From assembly GCF_009707515.1 (NCBI RefSeq), contig NZ_WLYI01000019.1:59017-123016 (forward strand): a DNA stretch of 64,000 nucleotides. Direction: 5' to 3'. The translations under genes were made by a program, and so were the position numbers. Under the pieces are notes generated by a model. It was not told where the DNA came from and did no database searches. It worked only from the letters and a program-made list of their open reading frames with translations. Below are positions 8,898-18,816 of the stretch, one piece after another. Position 1 is the first letter of the stretch. The number at the start of each line of letters is the position of its first letter. The DNA is from Pseudomonas karstica. Its GTDB lineage: Bacteria; Pseudomonadota; Gammaproteobacteria; Pseudomonadales; Pseudomonadaceae.

Positions 8898-9455
8898 CTA
8901 TTTGAGCAAAAACTGCGGGTCATCCGTCAGTTTGAACAGCAAGGCGGCCCCCTCGGGCCAGGCGCCATAGCCGGTCTGGCCGTTGATATGACCGGCACTT
9001 TGCAACCAGACCAATTCACTGCCCCAGGCCTGACTGAAGGCCTGGGCTCTTTCTTGGGTGACATACGGATCATCGCTGCTCGCCACCACGATTGAGGGGA
9101 AAGCCAAGCGTTGCATAGACATCGGTACAAACCCCGTGGTGCCCGATGGATAACTGTCCGCTTCGGTATCGCTCGGCGCCACCAACAACGCGCCCCGCAC
9201 CTTGTGCGCCTGGGTATATTGCTGTGCCCAACGGGTGACCAAGGTACAGGCCAGGCTATGAGCTACCAGCACCACCTCCCCGTCGACCGCCGCCACTTCC
9301 TGATTCAAGCGTTCAACCCAGTCTGTCGCGACCGGTGTTTCCCAGTCCTGTTGCTCCACCCGGTGCAGGCCTGAAAACTGCCGCTCCCACTGTGACTGCC
9401 AATGTATTTCCCCCGAATTGAACAGGCCCGGCAAGATCAAAACCCTGACTGTCAT
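8898..9455 (-). CDS. RBBP9/YdeN-family alpha/beta hydrolase
   Basis: A 185-residue small serine hydrolase. The nucleophile elbow AHSLAC places Ser67; the acid lies in ASSDDPY and the histidine in SAGHINGQTGYG, as in the RBBP9/YdeN family. The usual family length is about 180-190. No signal peptide. Its ATG overlaps the stop of the upstream EamA carrier gene (ATGA, 9452-9455), so the two are translationally coupled. The substrate is unknown. Confidence 0.88.
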   Translation of the reverse strand: MTVRVLILPGLFNSGEIHWQSQWERQFSGLHRVEQQDWETPVATDWVERLNQEVAAVDGEVVLVAHSLACTLVTRWAQQYTQAHKVRGALLVAPSDTEADSYPSGTTGFVPMSMQRLAFPSIVVASSDDPYVTQERAQAFSQAWGSELVWLQSAGHINGQTGYGAWPEGAALLFKLTDDPQFLLK

Positions 9456-10372
9456 TTTTCCACTTCCTTTGAAAAGCTATTGGGCCGCGAAGAACGTAGG
9501 TGTGCCGACTTTACGCCAGCCCCGGATTTCATGCCCAACCGGCTGACCCACACCGCCCCCAGAATCACCGAGCCACCCAGGAACAGCCTTCCAAGTGGCT
9601 CATGCTGGTTCCAGATCAGCAAGTTGAGCAGCAAGCCCACCGGCACATGCAGATTGTTCATTACCGCCAGGGTGCCACCGTTGACCAGGCATGCGCCTTT
9701 ATTCCACCAGTACAACCCCAATGCAGTGCTGACCAGGCCAAGAAACACCAGCACGCCCCACTGCAACGGCGCCTCCGGCAAAAAGTTGGCCTTGCCGAAC
9801 AACAGGAACGTCGGCAACGCTACCGCCAACGCCCCCAAGTAGAAGTAACCAAACCGCCGATAATGCGGCAGATCGCTGGGATGACGCGCCACCAAATGTT
9901 TGTAAAGCACCTGCCCGGCGGCATAGGTGAAGTTGGCCAGTTGCAGCAGCAGGAACCCCATGAAGAAATTCGGGGTGATCTGGTCAAAACGGATCACCGC
10001 CGCACCTGCTACCGCCACCAGGGCAGCAACTAACGCCCAGGGATTGAAGCGCCGGTTCATGGCATCCTCGATCAGGGTCACATGCAAGGGTGTCAGGATG
10101 GTGAACAGCAACACTTCCGGCACTGTCAACACGCGAAAGCTCAGGTACAGGCAGACATAAGTCACGCCAAACTGCAGGGCGCCGATCAACAACATCCCGC
10201 GCATGAACGCAGGCTCCACAGAACGCCAGCGGGTCAGCGGGATAAATACCAGCCCCGCCAGGAGCACACGCACCAACACCGCAAAGTAGCTATCAACGTG
10301 ACCGGCCAGGTATTCGCCGATCAAACTGAAGGAGAATGCCTGGATCAGGGTGACAACCAGTAGATAGCCCAT
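9452..10372 (-). CDS. EamA/DMT-family transporter
   Basis: A 306-residue inner-membrane carrier of the drug/metabolite superfamily, with about ten hydrophobic segments in two five-helix repeats (EamA domains around 5-135 and 145-285). The pattern FSLIGEYLAGHVDSYFAVLV resembles the carboxylate/amino acid/amine transporter subgroup. GAGG lies five bases before the start. It is the first gene of a two-gene operon with the RBBP9-like hydrolase. The substrate cannot be predicted. Confidence 0.85.
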   Translation of the reverse strand: MGYLLVVTLIQAFSFSLIGEYLAGHVDSYFAVLVRVLLAGLVFIPLTRWRSVEPAFMRGMLLIGALQFGVTYVCLYLSFRVLTVPEVLLFTILTPLHVTLIEDAMNRRFNPWALVAALVAVAGAAVIRFDQITPNFFMGFLLLQLANFTYAAGQVLYKHLVARHPSDLPHYRRFGYFYLGALAVALPTFLLFGKANFLPEAPLQWGVLVFLGLVSTALGLYWWNKGACLVNGGTLAVMNNLHVPVGLLLNLLIWNQHEPLGRLFLGGSVILGAVWVSRLGMKSGAGVKSAHLRSSRPNSFSKEVEK

Positions 10373-10434
10373 GTTCGCCTCATATCGAATGGGCGGGACC
10401 TTAGCGGTTTTCGATCACTTGTGAAACTCAAGGC

Positions 10435-10469
10435 AAAAAAAACCCGATCTCGCTAAAGCGTCAATCGGG
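10435..10469 (-). terminator. Rho-independent terminator after azoR
   Basis: On the minus strand CCCGAT (10464-10469) pairs with ATCGGG (10443-10448), with an inner GCT/AGC pairing, followed by eight T residues (10442-10435). Confidence 0.85.
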
Positions 10470-10573
10470 CAGGTGCACTCAGGAGCAAAAAGTGCAAAGG
10501 GAGGTTCGATACACGCACTTGAAGGGTTGCGTGGCCTTATATAAACAACGGGCGATTATCTGGCGATTAACAA

Positions 10574-11173
10574 TCAGGCAACCTGTGCCAGCAACGCCTT
10601 GGCCTGGTTCAGGCCTTTTTCCTGGAAGTCACCGCCCAGATTCACGCCTTCGGCGTGAATGAAGGTGACATCGTGAATACCGATAAAGCCCATGACCTGG
10701 CGCAGGTAAGGTTCCTGATGATCACTGGCGCCGCCGGCATGAATGCCGCCGCGGGCGGTCAGGACAAAAGCACGCTTGTCATTGAGCAGCCCCTGGGGAC
10801 CAGTGGCGGTGTACTTGAAGGTCACGCCGGCGCGCAGCACATGGTCGAGCCAGGCCTTGAGGGTGCTGGGAATGGCGAAGTTATACATAGGCGCGGCCAT
10901 CACCAGTACGTCGGCCGCCAGCAGTTCGTCAGTCAATTCATTGGAGCGATCCAGGGATGCCTGCTCGATATCGTTGCGTTGCTCGGCCGGCTTCATCCAG
11001 CCTCCCAGCAGATTGGCGTCCAGGTGCGGCACCGGATTAATGGCCACGTCACGCACAGTGATCACGTCGGCCGGATGGGCAACCTGCCATTGGCTGATGA
11101 ACTGCTGGGTCAGTTGGCGGGAGATTGATTCCTGCTGGCGGGCACTGCTTTCGATGATCAGAACACGGGACAT
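10574..11173 (-). CDS. azoR: FMN-dependent NADH-azoreductase
   Basis: A 199-residue flavodoxin-like reductase of the AzoR family; it reduces azo bonds and quinones using NADH and FMN in the cytoplasm. Recognisable are the FMN phosphate loop SSARQQESISRQLTQQF near residues 9-25, the APMYNFAIPSTLKAWLDH segment around 94-111, and TARGGIHAGG around 138-147. Its length is that of the family. It has its own terminator and no partner gene. Pseudomonads often have several azoR paralogues, so the exact paralogue is not assigned. Confidence 0.92.
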   Translation of the reverse strand: MSRVLIIESSARQQESISRQLTQQFISQWQVAHPADVITVRDVAINPVPHLDANLLGGWMKPAEQRNDIEQASLDRSNELTDELLAADVLVMAAPMYNFAIPSTLKAWLDHVLRAGVTFKYTATGPQGLLNDKRAFVLTARGGIHAGGASDHQEPYLRQVMGFIGIHDVTFIHAEGVNLGGDFQEKGLNQAKALLAQVA

Positions 11174-11287
11174 GGCTATGTAGCCTCCATCGGTAAATGC
11201 TGTAAGTCGATGGAGTAGAGGTTAAACAGAGCCAATTCGATAAAAAAGCGTAAAAAACTGCTGCAACCCATCTAGAAATTTGTTTAT

Positions 11288-11323
11288 AAGCGGAGTATTG
11301 CTATAGCGGTACTCCGCTTTTTT
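11288..11323. terminator. Hairpin between two minus-strand genes
   Basis: AGCGGAGTA (11288-11296) pairs with TACTCCGCT (about 11310-11318), with a T tract on the plus strand and only an AT-rich run on the minus side. It probably ends the small secreted-protein transcript whose stop is at 11325. Confidence 0.6.
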
Positions 11324-11324
11324 C

Positions 11325-11639
11325 TTATTTGGGCGCGCACGCCAGGGCTATGCGCATCTTGATAATCGAACGGGTGAACTTAACCGTGGTGTTGGTGCTT
11401 TTGCCCGCCGGTACCGTAACAGTACGTCGACGTGGGGATTCCGGGCCATTGGTGAAGACTACCCTGCACACCGCGTCGTTGGTGCCGTAGTTATTGAGTT
11501 GGATCGAACTGATGTCGCTGTCCACATCAGAGGCGGTGTAATCCACGCTCACGCCATCGATCTTTTTCGTCACGTCGATCGGATAGGCAAACGCACTCAG
11601 CGGCAGCATCGCCAGCAGCACACAACAGAATTTTCTCAT
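11325..11639 (-). CDS. Small exported protein, function unknown
   Basis: A 104-residue protein with a signal peptide (MRKFCCVLLAMLPLSAFAYP) and a beta-rich mature part (DGVSVDYTASDVDSDISSIQ, then TVTVPAGKSTNTTVKF) containing two cysteines that may pair. Similar proteins in Pseudomonas have sometimes been labelled 3-phosphoglycerate kinase, which this sequence does not support: it lacks any nucleotide-binding motif and is far too short. GGAG lies eight bases before the ATG. It is divergent from a LysR gene. Confidence 0.75.
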   Translation of the reverse strand: MRKFCCVLLAMLPLSAFAYPIDVTKKIDGVSVDYTASDVDSDISSIQLNNYGTNDAVCRVVFTNGPESPRRRTVTVPAGKSTNTTVKFTRSIIKMRIALACAPK

Positions 11640-11688
11640 TCGGCAGTCTCCAATAAGGACTGTCAGCTTAGGACAAGAGGAGCTCATC

Positions 11689-12612
11689 TTGAAAGCGCCC
11701 CGCGTTACCCTTGATCAATGGCGCACGCTGCAAGCCGTGGTCGACCACGGCGGCTTTGCCCAGGCGGCCGAAGTGCTGCACCGTTCACAGTCTTCGGTGA
11801 GCTACACCGTGGCCCGTATGCAAGACCAATTGGGCGTGCCGTTACTGCGCATCGACGGGCGCAAGGCGGTGCTGACCGAAGCCGGCGAAGTGCTGCTGCG
11901 GCGCTCTCGGCAACTGGTGAAAAACGCCAGCCAACTGGAAGACCTCGCCCACCACATGGAACAGGGCTGGGAAGCCGAAGTACGGCTGGTGGTCGATGCC
12001 GCCTACCCCAATGCACGCCTGGTCCGTGCCCTGACCGCCTTTATGCCACAAAGCCGTGGCTGCCGCGTACGCCTGCGCGAAGAGGTACTGTCCGGCGTCG
12101 AGGAACTGCTGATCGATGGCATGGCCGACCTGGCTATCAGCAGCTTCATCATTCCTGGCTACCTGGGCACCGAAATGAGCGAGGTGGAATTTGTCGCCGT
12201 AGCCCACCCCGAGCATCCGTTGCATCGACTGAACCGTGAGTTGAGTTTCCAGGACCTGGAAAGCCAGATGCAGGTGGTGATCCGCGACTCCGGTCGCCAG
12301 CAACCGCGAGACGTCGGCTGGCTGGGCGCCGAGCAACGCTGGACCGTCGCCAGCCTGGCTACCGCCGCCACCTTCGTCAGCAGCGGCCTGGGCTTTGCCT
12401 GGTTGCCACGGCACATGATCGAACGCGAGCTCAAGGAAGGCCTGCTCAAGCAACTTCCCCTGGAGCAAGGCGCCAGCCGCAACCCGACGTTCTATCTGTA
12501 TTCGAACAAGGACAAACCCCTGGGCCCGGCCACACAGATTCTCGTGGAGTTGCTGCGCACCTTTGACACCGCACCGCTGGACGCCCCCTTTGCCGCACCG
12601 CAGCAAGCCTGA
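11689..12612 (+). CDS. LysR-family transcriptional regulator (TTG start)
   Basis: A 307-residue LysR-type regulator. The N-terminal helix-turn-helix is clear (VTLDQWRTLQAVVDHGGFAQ, then AAEVLHRSQSSVSYTVARMQ), followed by a two-lobed effector domain. The start is a TTG at 11689: GAGGAG at 11677-11682 is perfectly spaced six bases ahead, and no ATG or GTG fits the conserved N-terminus. It is divergent from a small exported protein gene. Target genes and effector are unknown. Confidence 0.9.
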   Translation: MKAPRVTLDQWRTLQAVVDHGGFAQAAEVLHRSQSSVSYTVARMQDQLGVPLLRIDGRKAVLTEAGEVLLRRSRQLVKNASQLEDLAHHMEQGWEAEVRLVVDAAYPNARLVRALTAFMPQSRGCRVRLREEVLSGVEELLIDGMADLAISSFIIPGYLGTEMSEVEFVAVAHPEHPLHRLNRELSFQDLESQMQVVIRDSGRQQPRDVGWLGAEQRWTVASLATAATFVSSGLGFAWLPRHMIERELKEGLLKQLPLEQGASRNPTFYLYSNKDKPLGPATQILVELLRTFDTAPLDAPFAAPQQA

Positions 12613-12757
12613 GCAGGCGTTCCGCCATGGTCTATTTCAAACATGACGGCTGCCCCCCAGTGGCGCAAAAAGAAATCTATGTAAAACTGCTGCCCGACGC
12701 GCAAGCCCGCTCGACGTTCCAAAGACAGTCAAAACCACTACCCAGGATCATTGACCC

Positions 12758-13321
12758 ATGTTGAAAAAAATCGCCTTTTTTGCCGGTTCCGTATTGTTCG
12801 CTGCCAACCTGATGGCGGCCGAACCCGCCAAGGCACCTCACGTATTGATCAGCACCACCAACGGCGACATCGAAATCGAACTGGACCCGGTCAAGGCCCC
12901 GATCAGTACCAAAAACTTCCTGGCCTATGTCGATAAGGGTTTCTACACCAACACCATTTTTCACCGGGTGATTCCGGGCTTCATGGTGCAGGGCGGCGGT
13001 TTCACCCAGCAAATGTCGCAAAAGCCAACCGAAGCACCGGTCAGGAACGAAGCCAGCAATGGCCTGCACAACGTGCGCGGCACATTGTCGATGGCACGTA
13101 CCTCGAACCCGGACTCGGCCACCAGCCAGTTCTTTATCAACGTAGCCGACAACGCCTTCCTCGATCCTGGTCGTGATGCCGGCTACGCTGTATTCGCCAA
13201 AGTGGTCAAGGGCATGGACGTGGTCGACATCATCGTCAACTCGCAAACCACCACCAAGCAAGGCATGCAAAACGTGCCAGTCGATCCTGTCCTGATCAAG
13301 TCGGCCAAGCGCATCGACTGA
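12758..13321 (+). CDS. ppiA: Periplasmic peptidyl-prolyl cis-trans isomerase (cyclophilin)
   Basis: A 187-residue cyclophilin that catalyses proline isomerisation during folding of exported proteins. A signal peptide ([20 protein letters not shown]) precedes the single cyclophilin domain, with the active-site signature [15 protein letters not shown] and the Gln-rich [16 protein letters not shown] and [13 protein letters not shown] segments. Length and layout match PpiA. It lies 83 bases before the ABC exporter gene; a short GC hairpin without a T tract sits between them. Confidence 0.92.
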   Translation: MLKKIAFFAGSVLFAANLMAAEPAKAPHVLISTTNGDIEIELDPVKAPISTKNFLAYVDKGFYTNTIFHRVIPGFMVQGGGFTQQMSQKPTEAPVRNEASNGLHNVRGTLSMARTSNPDSATSQFFINVADNAFLDPGRDAGYAVFAKVVKGMDVVDIIVNSQTTTKQGMQNVPVDPVLIKSAKRID

Positions 13322-13404
13322 GTTCTACAGGGAGTTTCGCGTAATGCCCACAAGGCACCGCGCGCATTTGAAAAGGAGAGCCCGCTCGGCGGGCGTCAGA
13401 CCTA

Positions 13405-15237
13405 ATGCTCTATCGTCGTTTTGAACAACTGATCGATATTTTCCGCGACGCCCCCAGCGCGGCTCCTCCCGATAAAGTCCTGCCGTTCTATCTCTATTAC
13501 CTGCGCCAGGTGTGGCCATGCTTTGCCGCGCTGCTGGTGGTGGGGCTGATCGGCGCGCTGATCGAAGTAGCGCTGTTCAGCTACTTGAGCCGCATCATCG
13601 ACCTGGCCCAAGGTACGCCGCCGGCCAACTTCTTTCAGATCCACGCCAACGAATTGATCTGGATGGCTGTGGTGGCCTTGTTGCTGCGCCCAATATTCGG
13701 CGCACTGCATGACCTATTGGTGCACCAGACCATCAGCCCCAGCATGACCAGCCTGATCCGCTGGCAAAACCACAGTTATGTGCTCAAGCAGAGCCTGAAC
13801 TTTTTCCAGAACGATTTTGCCGGGCGTATTGCCCAGCGCATCATGCAAACCGGCAACTCCCTGCGGGACTCGGCAGTGGCTGCGGTGGATGCCATCTGGC
13901 ACGTGGCGATCTACGCCGTCAGCGCCCTGGTGCTGTTCGCCGAGGCCGACTGGCGCCTGATGGTTCCGCTGCTCATCTGGATCGTCGGCTACAGCCTGGC
14001 CTTGCGTTACTTCGTGCCGCGGGTGAAGGAACGCTCGGTGATTTCCTCCGAGGCGCGCTCCAAACTGATGGGGCGGATTGTCGACGGCTACACCAACATC
14101 ACCACCTTGAAGCTGTTCGCCCACACCCATTTCGAGCAGAACTACGCCAAGGAAGCCATCGTCGAGCAGACCGAAAAAACCCAGCTGGCAAGCCGCGTCG
14201 TCACCAGCATGGACGTGGTCATCACCACCATGAACGGCCTGCTGATCGTCACCACCACCGGCCTGGCGCTATGGTTGTGGACCCAGTCGATGATTTCCGT
14301 CGGCGCCATCGCCCTGGCCACCGGCCTGGTGATTCGCATCGTCAACATGTCCGGCTGGATCATGTGGGTGGTCAATGGCATTTTCGAGAACATCGGCATG
14401 GTCCAGGATGGCCTGAAAACCATCGCCCAACCGCTCGCCGTTATCGACCGTGAGAATGCCCCGCGGCTGAACGTACCCCACGGCGAAGTGCGCTTCGAAC
14501 AAGTGGATTTCCACTACGGGAAAAAAAGCGGAATCATCGGCGGCCTGAACCTGGAGATCAAGGCCGGGGAAAAAATCGGCCTGATCGGCCCGTCCGGCGC
14601 GGGCAAATCGACCTTGGTCAACCTGCTGCTGCGCCTGTACGACCTGCAAGGTGGGCGGATCCTGATCGACGGCCAGAACATCGCCGAAGTGGCCCAGGAA
14701 AGCTTGCGCGAGCGCATCGGCATGATTACCCAGGACACCTCGTTGTTGCACCGTTCGATCCGCGACAATCTGCTGTACGGCAAGCCCGATGCCACCGACG
14801 AAGAGCTCTGGGCCGCAGTGCACAAAGCCCGCGCCGACGAGTTCATCCCGTTGTTGTCGGACTCCGAAGGCCGCACCGGCCTCGATGCCCACGTTGGCGA
14901 ACGAGGGGTAAAACTCTCCGGCGGCCAACGCCAGCGAATTGCGATTGCCCGCGTACTGCTCAAGGACGCGCCCATCCTGATCATGGACGAAGCCACCTCG
15001 GCCCTCGACTCGGAAGTGGAGGCAGCGATCCAGGAAAGCCTGGAATCCCTGATGCAAGGCAAGACCGTGATCGCCATCGCCCACCGGCTCTCAACCATCG
15101 CCCGGATGGACCGGTTGGTGGTACTGGAAAAGGGACAGATCGCCGAAAGCGGCAGTCATGCCCAGTTGCTGACTCATCGCGGGCTGTATGCGCGGCTGTG
15201 GCAGCACCAGACAGGGGGCTTTGTAGGAATCGACTGA
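13405..15237 (+). CDS. ABC exporter, fused permease and ATPase
   Basis: A 610-residue half-transporter of the MsbA-like exporter type. Six hydrophobic helices lie in residues 20-320; the nucleotide-binding domain follows, with Walker A GPSGAGKS near residue 395, signature LSGGQRQ near 504 and Walker B ILIMDEATS near 523, then the His-switch IAHRLST. Two copies would form the working exporter. There is no accessory gene nearby, so the substrate (lipid, drug or peptide) cannot be stated. Confidence 0.9.
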   Translation: MLYRRFEQLIDIFRDAPSAAPPDKVLPFYLYYLRQVWPCFAALLVVGLIGALIEVALFSYLSRIIDLAQGTPPANFFQIHANELIWMAVVALLLRPIFGALHDLLVHQTISPSMTSLIRWQNHSYVLKQSLNFFQNDFAGRIAQRIMQTGNSLRDSAVAAVDAIWHVAIYAVSALVLFAEADWRLMVPLLIWIVGYSLALRYFVPRVKERSVISSEARSKLMGRIVDGYTNITTLKLFAHTHFEQNYAKEAIVEQTEKTQLASRVVTSMDVVITTMNGLLIVTTTGLALWLWTQSMISVGAIALATGLVIRIVNMSGWIMWVVNGIFENIGMVQDGLKTIAQPLAVIDRENAPRLNVPHGEVRFEQVDFHYGKKSGIIGGLNLEIKAGEKIGLIGPSGAGKSTLVNLLLRLYDLQGGRILIDGQNIAEVAQESLRERIGMITQDTSLLHRSIRDNLLYGKPDATDEELWAAVHKARADEFIPLLSDSEGRTGLDAHVGERGVKLSGGQRQRIAIARVLLKDAPILIMDEATSALDSEVEAAIQESLESLMQGKTVIAIAHRLSTIARMDRLVVLEKGQIAESGSHAQLLTHRGLYARLWQHQTGGFVGID

Positions 15238-15418
15238 CATAAACGCTCAACACAATGCCATCAAATCCAAACAATTCTGACAGTTTTCTCTATCACACTG
15301 GTCTTACGCCACAATTCTGCTGTACTGCATTCAGGATCCAGGAGGAGCCTGACGTAAGGTTGCAAGGAAGCATCACCGACCAGTTAATTAGATAGAGCAA
15401 TCTATTAAGGACGTGTAC

Positions 15419-16120
15419 ATGTCTCTGTTCAAACGTTCCGTTACGGAAGGGTTAGGTACGTTTTGGCTGGTGTTGGGCGGCTGCGGGAGTGCGGTGTTGG
15501 CCGCAGCGTTCCCCGATGTTGGAATTGGCCTGTTGGGTGTGTCCCTGGCATTCGGGCTCACGGTCCTGACCATGGCCTTTGCTATCGGTCATATCAGCGG
15601 TTGTCACCTCAACCCCGCAGTCTCGGTGGGGCTGGTAGTGGGCGGAAGGTTTCCGGCCAAGGAGCTACCGGCATATATCGTGGCTCAGGTCCTCGGAGGC
15701 ATCGTCGCTGCTGCGCTGCTGTACTTTATTGCCAGCGGCAAACCAGGCTTTGAACTGGCCTCAGGCCTTGCCTCCAATGGCTATGGCGAACATTCACCGG
15801 GTGGCTATTCGATGGCGGCCGCGCTGGTCTGTGAGCTGGTAATGACGGCTATGTTTATACTGATCATCCTCGGCGCCACCGACCGCCGTGCCCCGGCTGG
15901 ACTGGCACCGATTGCCATTGGCCTGGCGTTGACGCTGATCCACCTGATCTCGATCCCTGTCACCAACACCTCGGTCAACCCGGCCCGCAGTACGGGCCCG
16001 GCGCTGATTGTCGGCGGCTGGGCGCTCCAGCAGTTGTGGTTGTTCTGGCTGGCGCCGATCCTCGGTGCCGTCATCGGCGCGGTAGTCTACCGCTGGCTGG
16101 GCAAGGAAGAGGCTGCCTGA
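15419..16120 (+). CDS. aqpZ: Aquaporin Z
   Basis: A 233-residue inner-membrane water channel with six membrane helices and both pore motifs, HLNPAVS in the first half and [10 protein letters not shown] in the second. The Arg after the second NPA and the His in the [10 protein letters not shown] segment are those of water-selective aquaporins rather than glycerol facilitators. The ATG at 15419 has AAGGA at 15407-15411, seven bases upstream; a GTG at 15413 is too close to that site. Confidence 0.95.
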   Translation: MSLFKRSVTEGLGTFWLVLGGCGSAVLAAAFPDVGIGLLGVSLAFGLTVLTMAFAIGHISGCHLNPAVSVGLVVGGRFPAKELPAYIVAQVLGGIVAAALLYFIASGKPGFELASGLASNGYGEHSPGGYSMAAALVCELVMTAMFILIILGATDRRAPAGLAPIAIGLALTLIHLISIPVTNTSVNPARSTGPALIVGGWALQQLWLFWLAPILGAVIGAVVYRWLGKEEAA

Positions 16121-16132
16121 AGCAGCCGCAGG

Positions 16133-17257
16133 TCAGCCCTGCCGATAAGGCAGGGCTGTTCTCGCGTCCTCGGCATACGCCAGAATACCCACCCGCTCCC
16201 TCTCCAGAAAATCAGCGACTGCCGTCTTTAACCCAGGGTGGCGCAGGTAATGCCAGGAATGGGTGATGACCGGCTCGAACCCGCGAATCAGCTTGTGCTC
16301 GCCCTGGGCACCGGCATCAAAACGTTGCAGGTCGTGGGCGATGGCGTAATCCATGCCTTGATAGAAGCACGTCTCGAAATGCAGGCGGTCGAACTCCGCC
16401 AGGCAGCCCCAGTAACGTCCATAAAAACTGTCGCCGCCGATCAGGCTGAACGCCATGGCCACCGCTCGTGAGCCTTGCTTGGCCAGCACCACGCGAATGG
16501 CTTGCGGCATGCGCTCGGCCAGCAGGCTGAAAAAATTCCGGGTCAGGTACGGAGATTGCCGACGCACAGCGTAGGTGTTGGCGTAGCAGGCATAGACAAA
16601 ATCCCACTGCGCCTCGCTCAGCTCATTGCCTTGCAACCACTCAAAGTCGATGCCCTGCCCCGCCACCTGTTCACGCTCCTTGCGTATTTGCTTGCGCTTG
16701 CGCGAACTCAAGGCGTCGAGAAAATCCTGGAAGTCTCGGTAACCGCGGTTCTGCCAATGAAACTGGCAACCCAAGCGCTGTAACCATCCCGGTTGCTGAG
16801 CCAGGGCGTCGTTGGCCAGGGCATCAGTGAAGTTGATATGGGCGCTGGAAAGACCTTCGATTTCCAGGTAACCGGGCAAACTCTTGAGCAACTCGAAGCC
16901 GTCCGCGGCATTGGCTGCCAGCAGCCGTGGCCCACTGACCGGACTGAAGGGGACGGCCGTCAACAGTTTCGGGTAGTAATCGATGCCTGCACGCTCGCAA
17001 GCATCCGCCCAACCATGGTCGAACACGTATTCGCCATAGGAGTGCCATTTACGGTAACTGGGCAACGCGGCGACCAGGCGCCCGCCTTCATAGTGCAGCA
17101 GGTGTTCAGGCTGCCAACCAGACTGTGGGCCAAGGCTGGCGCTGTCCTCCAGGGCGCTGAGGAAGGCGTGGCGTAGAAAAGGCTGATCGAGAGGGACCAG
17201 GGCGTTCCACTCATCGGCGGCAATTTCGGACAGGTTATTCAAACGTTGTAACGGCAT
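16133..17257 (-). CDS. FemAB/GNAT-like N-acyltransferase (DUF482 type)
   Basis: A 374-residue cytoplasmic protein of the family annotated as peptidogalycan biosynthesis/recognition or GNAT acyltransferase. The central LSSRKRKQIRKEREQVAGQG and the later GGDSFYGRYWGCLAEFDRLH followed by HFETCFYQGMDYAI are typical. It has no membrane segment. The start at 17257 (MPLQRLNNLSEIAADEW) has GGGGAA just upstream; a longer frame to 17377 runs through a REP element and is not used. The precise acyl donor and acceptor are unknown. Confidence 0.85.
   Translation of the reverse strand: MPLQRLNNLSEIAADEWNALVPLDQPFLRHAFLSALEDSASLGPQSGWQPEHLLHYEGGRLVAALPSYRKWHSYGEYVFDHGWADACERAGIDYYPKLLTAVPFSPVSGPRLLAANAADGFELLKSLPGYLEIEGLSSAHINFTDALANDALAQQPGWLQRLGCQFHWQNRGYRDFQDFLDALSSRKRKQIRKEREQVAGQGIDFEWLQGNELSEAQWDFVYACYANTYAVRRQSPYLTRNFFSLLAERMPQAIRVVLAKQGSRAVAMAFSLIGGDSFYGRYWGCLAEFDRLHFETCFYQGMDYAIAHDLQRFDAGAQGEHKLIRGFEPVITHSWHYLRHPGLKTAVADFLERERVGILAYAEDARTALPYRQG
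16134..16160. terminator. Terminator between aqpZ and the convergent gene
   Basis: CAGCCCTGCC (16134-16143) pairs perfectly with GGCAGGGCTG (16149-16158) over a 5-base loop, followed by TT. The hairpin overlaps the last codons of the convergent FemAB-like gene, so it can act in both directions. Confidence 0.7.
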
Positions 17258-17281
17258 CCGCTTCCCCGACGATGACCACTG

Positions 17282-17312
17282 ATGCAGGAGCGAGCTTGCT
17301 CCGGGCGACGTT
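17282..17312. repeat. Single REP element
   Basis: GGAGCGAGCTTGCTCC, the core of the common Pseudomonas GCGAGCTTGCTC-type REP, forms a small hairpin at about 17286-17301, just upstream of the FemAB-like gene. Confidence 0.75.
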
Positions 17313-17391
17313 GCCACGATAGTGGTGGACGATAACGTTCGTATTCTGCCAGAACGCGCGGCCTCAGGTTTCGCCACACTTTGCGCAACCC

Positions 17392-17416
17392 AAAAAAAAA
17401 CCCGCCAAACGGCGGG
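17392..17416 (-). terminator. Rho-independent terminator after the porin gene
   Basis: On the minus strand a CCCGCC/GGCGGG stem with a GTTT loop (17401-17416) is followed by nine T residues (17400-17392), 65 bases after the porin stop codon. Confidence 0.9.
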
Positions 17417-17481
17417 GCAAGTGAACGAGGGGCGCTTTAACGGATGAACGAAGAGCGCTTTGAAGCGGCCTTGCAGGTTGC

Positions 17482-18816
17482 TTAGAACACGTATTGCACG
17501 CGAGCTACAAAGTTGTCACCGCTGTCATCGCCATTGGCGTTCTTGACCTTGTCAGTGCTGACCTTGACGTAGTTGGCCGAAACCCGGACGGACTCGTTGG
17601 CGTACCAGTTGACACCGATGGTGTTCAGGCTGGCCTCGGCGTCGCCGGTTTCGCGGGTAGCGCTGTTGCGAACGACGTTCTTGTCGTCAACGCTGATGTT
17701 GTCGTAGCGATAGAACACTTCCCACGCGCCGAACTGCTTGTTCTCGGGCTTGATGGTGTCAAACTTGGCACCGTCGAGTTTGTAGACGCGGGACTCGCCG
17801 GTCAGGGTGTAAGCCACTTGGCCATAGTAACCAGTGGCTTTCACGTCTTGGTAGGCGCTGCTGTCAGCCTTCATCTTGCGGCTCAGGTATTCAGCCTGCA
17901 GGGACAGCGGACCGGTGGCAAAGGCGAATTCGCCGCCGAATACGGTATCGGTGTCGTAAGCGTCGGTGCTGGTCAGGTTGCTGGAATCCAGGCCCACGCC
18001 GCCGCCGAAGGTGGCACGGTTGCCATTGGAGCCGGCGTCATTACCGCCCGCAGTCGATACGCCACGAGCGCCGAGGCGAGGACGGATGCGAGAGTCGAAG
18101 GCAGTGTCTTTCAGGTCACGTACTGCAACATCCAGACCCACGTGCAAGACGTTGCCGGTTTCATGCATCGGCGCGAAAACGGCACGGCCGTTGAATTGCT
18201 TCACGCCTTTGCCGTCCTTGTCGTTGATGTCCTTGGAGGCAACGCTGGCGGACAAGTAAGCCATGTCAGCCACTACCGAGCTGACCTGGATGCCCATACC
18301 GTTTTCGTGGGAGTTGGCCCAGTCGGCCAGTTCGTAAGCCGAGTTACGCTCGATGGCAGTGACCCACTTGGAGCTGGTGGCTTTTTCCAGGCCGAAGTCC
18401 GCATCGAAACGGCCGACACGGATGGTGACCGGCTTGAAGCCCACATAGGACATGGACGCTTCATCGAAGTAGCCGTCGTCGGAGTTACCGGAGTTGTGAG
18501 CGAAATCGTAGCTGAGCTGGTATTTGAAATCCTTGTACAGGGTGCCGCCCAGTTCCAGGTAAGCGCGACGGAAGTAAGTGGCGTCGGCCGACTCACCGTT
18601 CTTGGTGTAGAACCCGTCAAATGTGCCGTAATCGGCCTGCAAGCGACCACCCAGCTTAAAGCTGAAGTTTTGGTCGGTAGTAGCAACCTCAAGGCCGCCC
18701 TTGGTTTTGACTACGATATCGGCGCCGTCAGTAGTGACAGTACCTGCGAAAGCCTGGGCGGTAACAGCCAGGGCCAGAGCGCTGGCCGCGAAACCGGCGA
18801 AGTGCTTACGGATCAT
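17482..18816 (-). CDS. OprO/OprP-type phosphate-selective porin
   Basis: A 444-residue outer-membrane porin. A signal peptide of about 24 residues ([20 protein letters not shown], then QAFA) is followed by a 16-stranded-type barrel ending in the aromatic tail ARVQYVF. The segments [40 protein letters not shown] and FEVFYRYD-like strands are those of OprP/OprO, which pass phosphate or polyphosphate. P. aeruginosa has two tandem copies; only one is present here. I find no convincing Pho box upstream, so phosphate control is not shown. A strong terminator follows. Confidence 0.88.
   Translation of the reverse strand: MIRKHFAGFAASALALAVTAQAFAGTVTTDGADIVVKTKGGLEVATTDQNFSFKLGGRLQADYGTFDGFYTKNGESADATYFRRAYLELGGTLYKDFKYQLSYDFAHNSGNSDDGYFDEASMSYVGFKPVTIRVGRFDADFGLEKATSSKWVTAIERNSAYELADWANSHENGMGIQVSSVVADMAYLSASVASKDINDKDGKGVKQFNGRAVFAPMHETGNVLHVGLDVAVRDLKDTAFDSRIRPRLGARGVSTAGGNDAGSNGNRATFGGGVGLDSSNLTSTDAYDTDTVFGGEFAFATGPLSLQAEYLSRKMKADSSAYQDVKATGYYGQVAYTLTGESRVYKLDGAKFDTIKPENKQFGAWEVFYRYDNISVDDKNVVRNSATRETGDAEASLNTIGVNWYANESVRVSANYVKVSTDKVKNANGDDSGDNFVARVQYVF

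Noticed and set aside
11325..11639. 3-phosphoglycerate kinase
   Set aside because: A label sometimes given to similar proteins; at 104 residues with a signal peptide and no nucleotide site it cannot be that enzyme.
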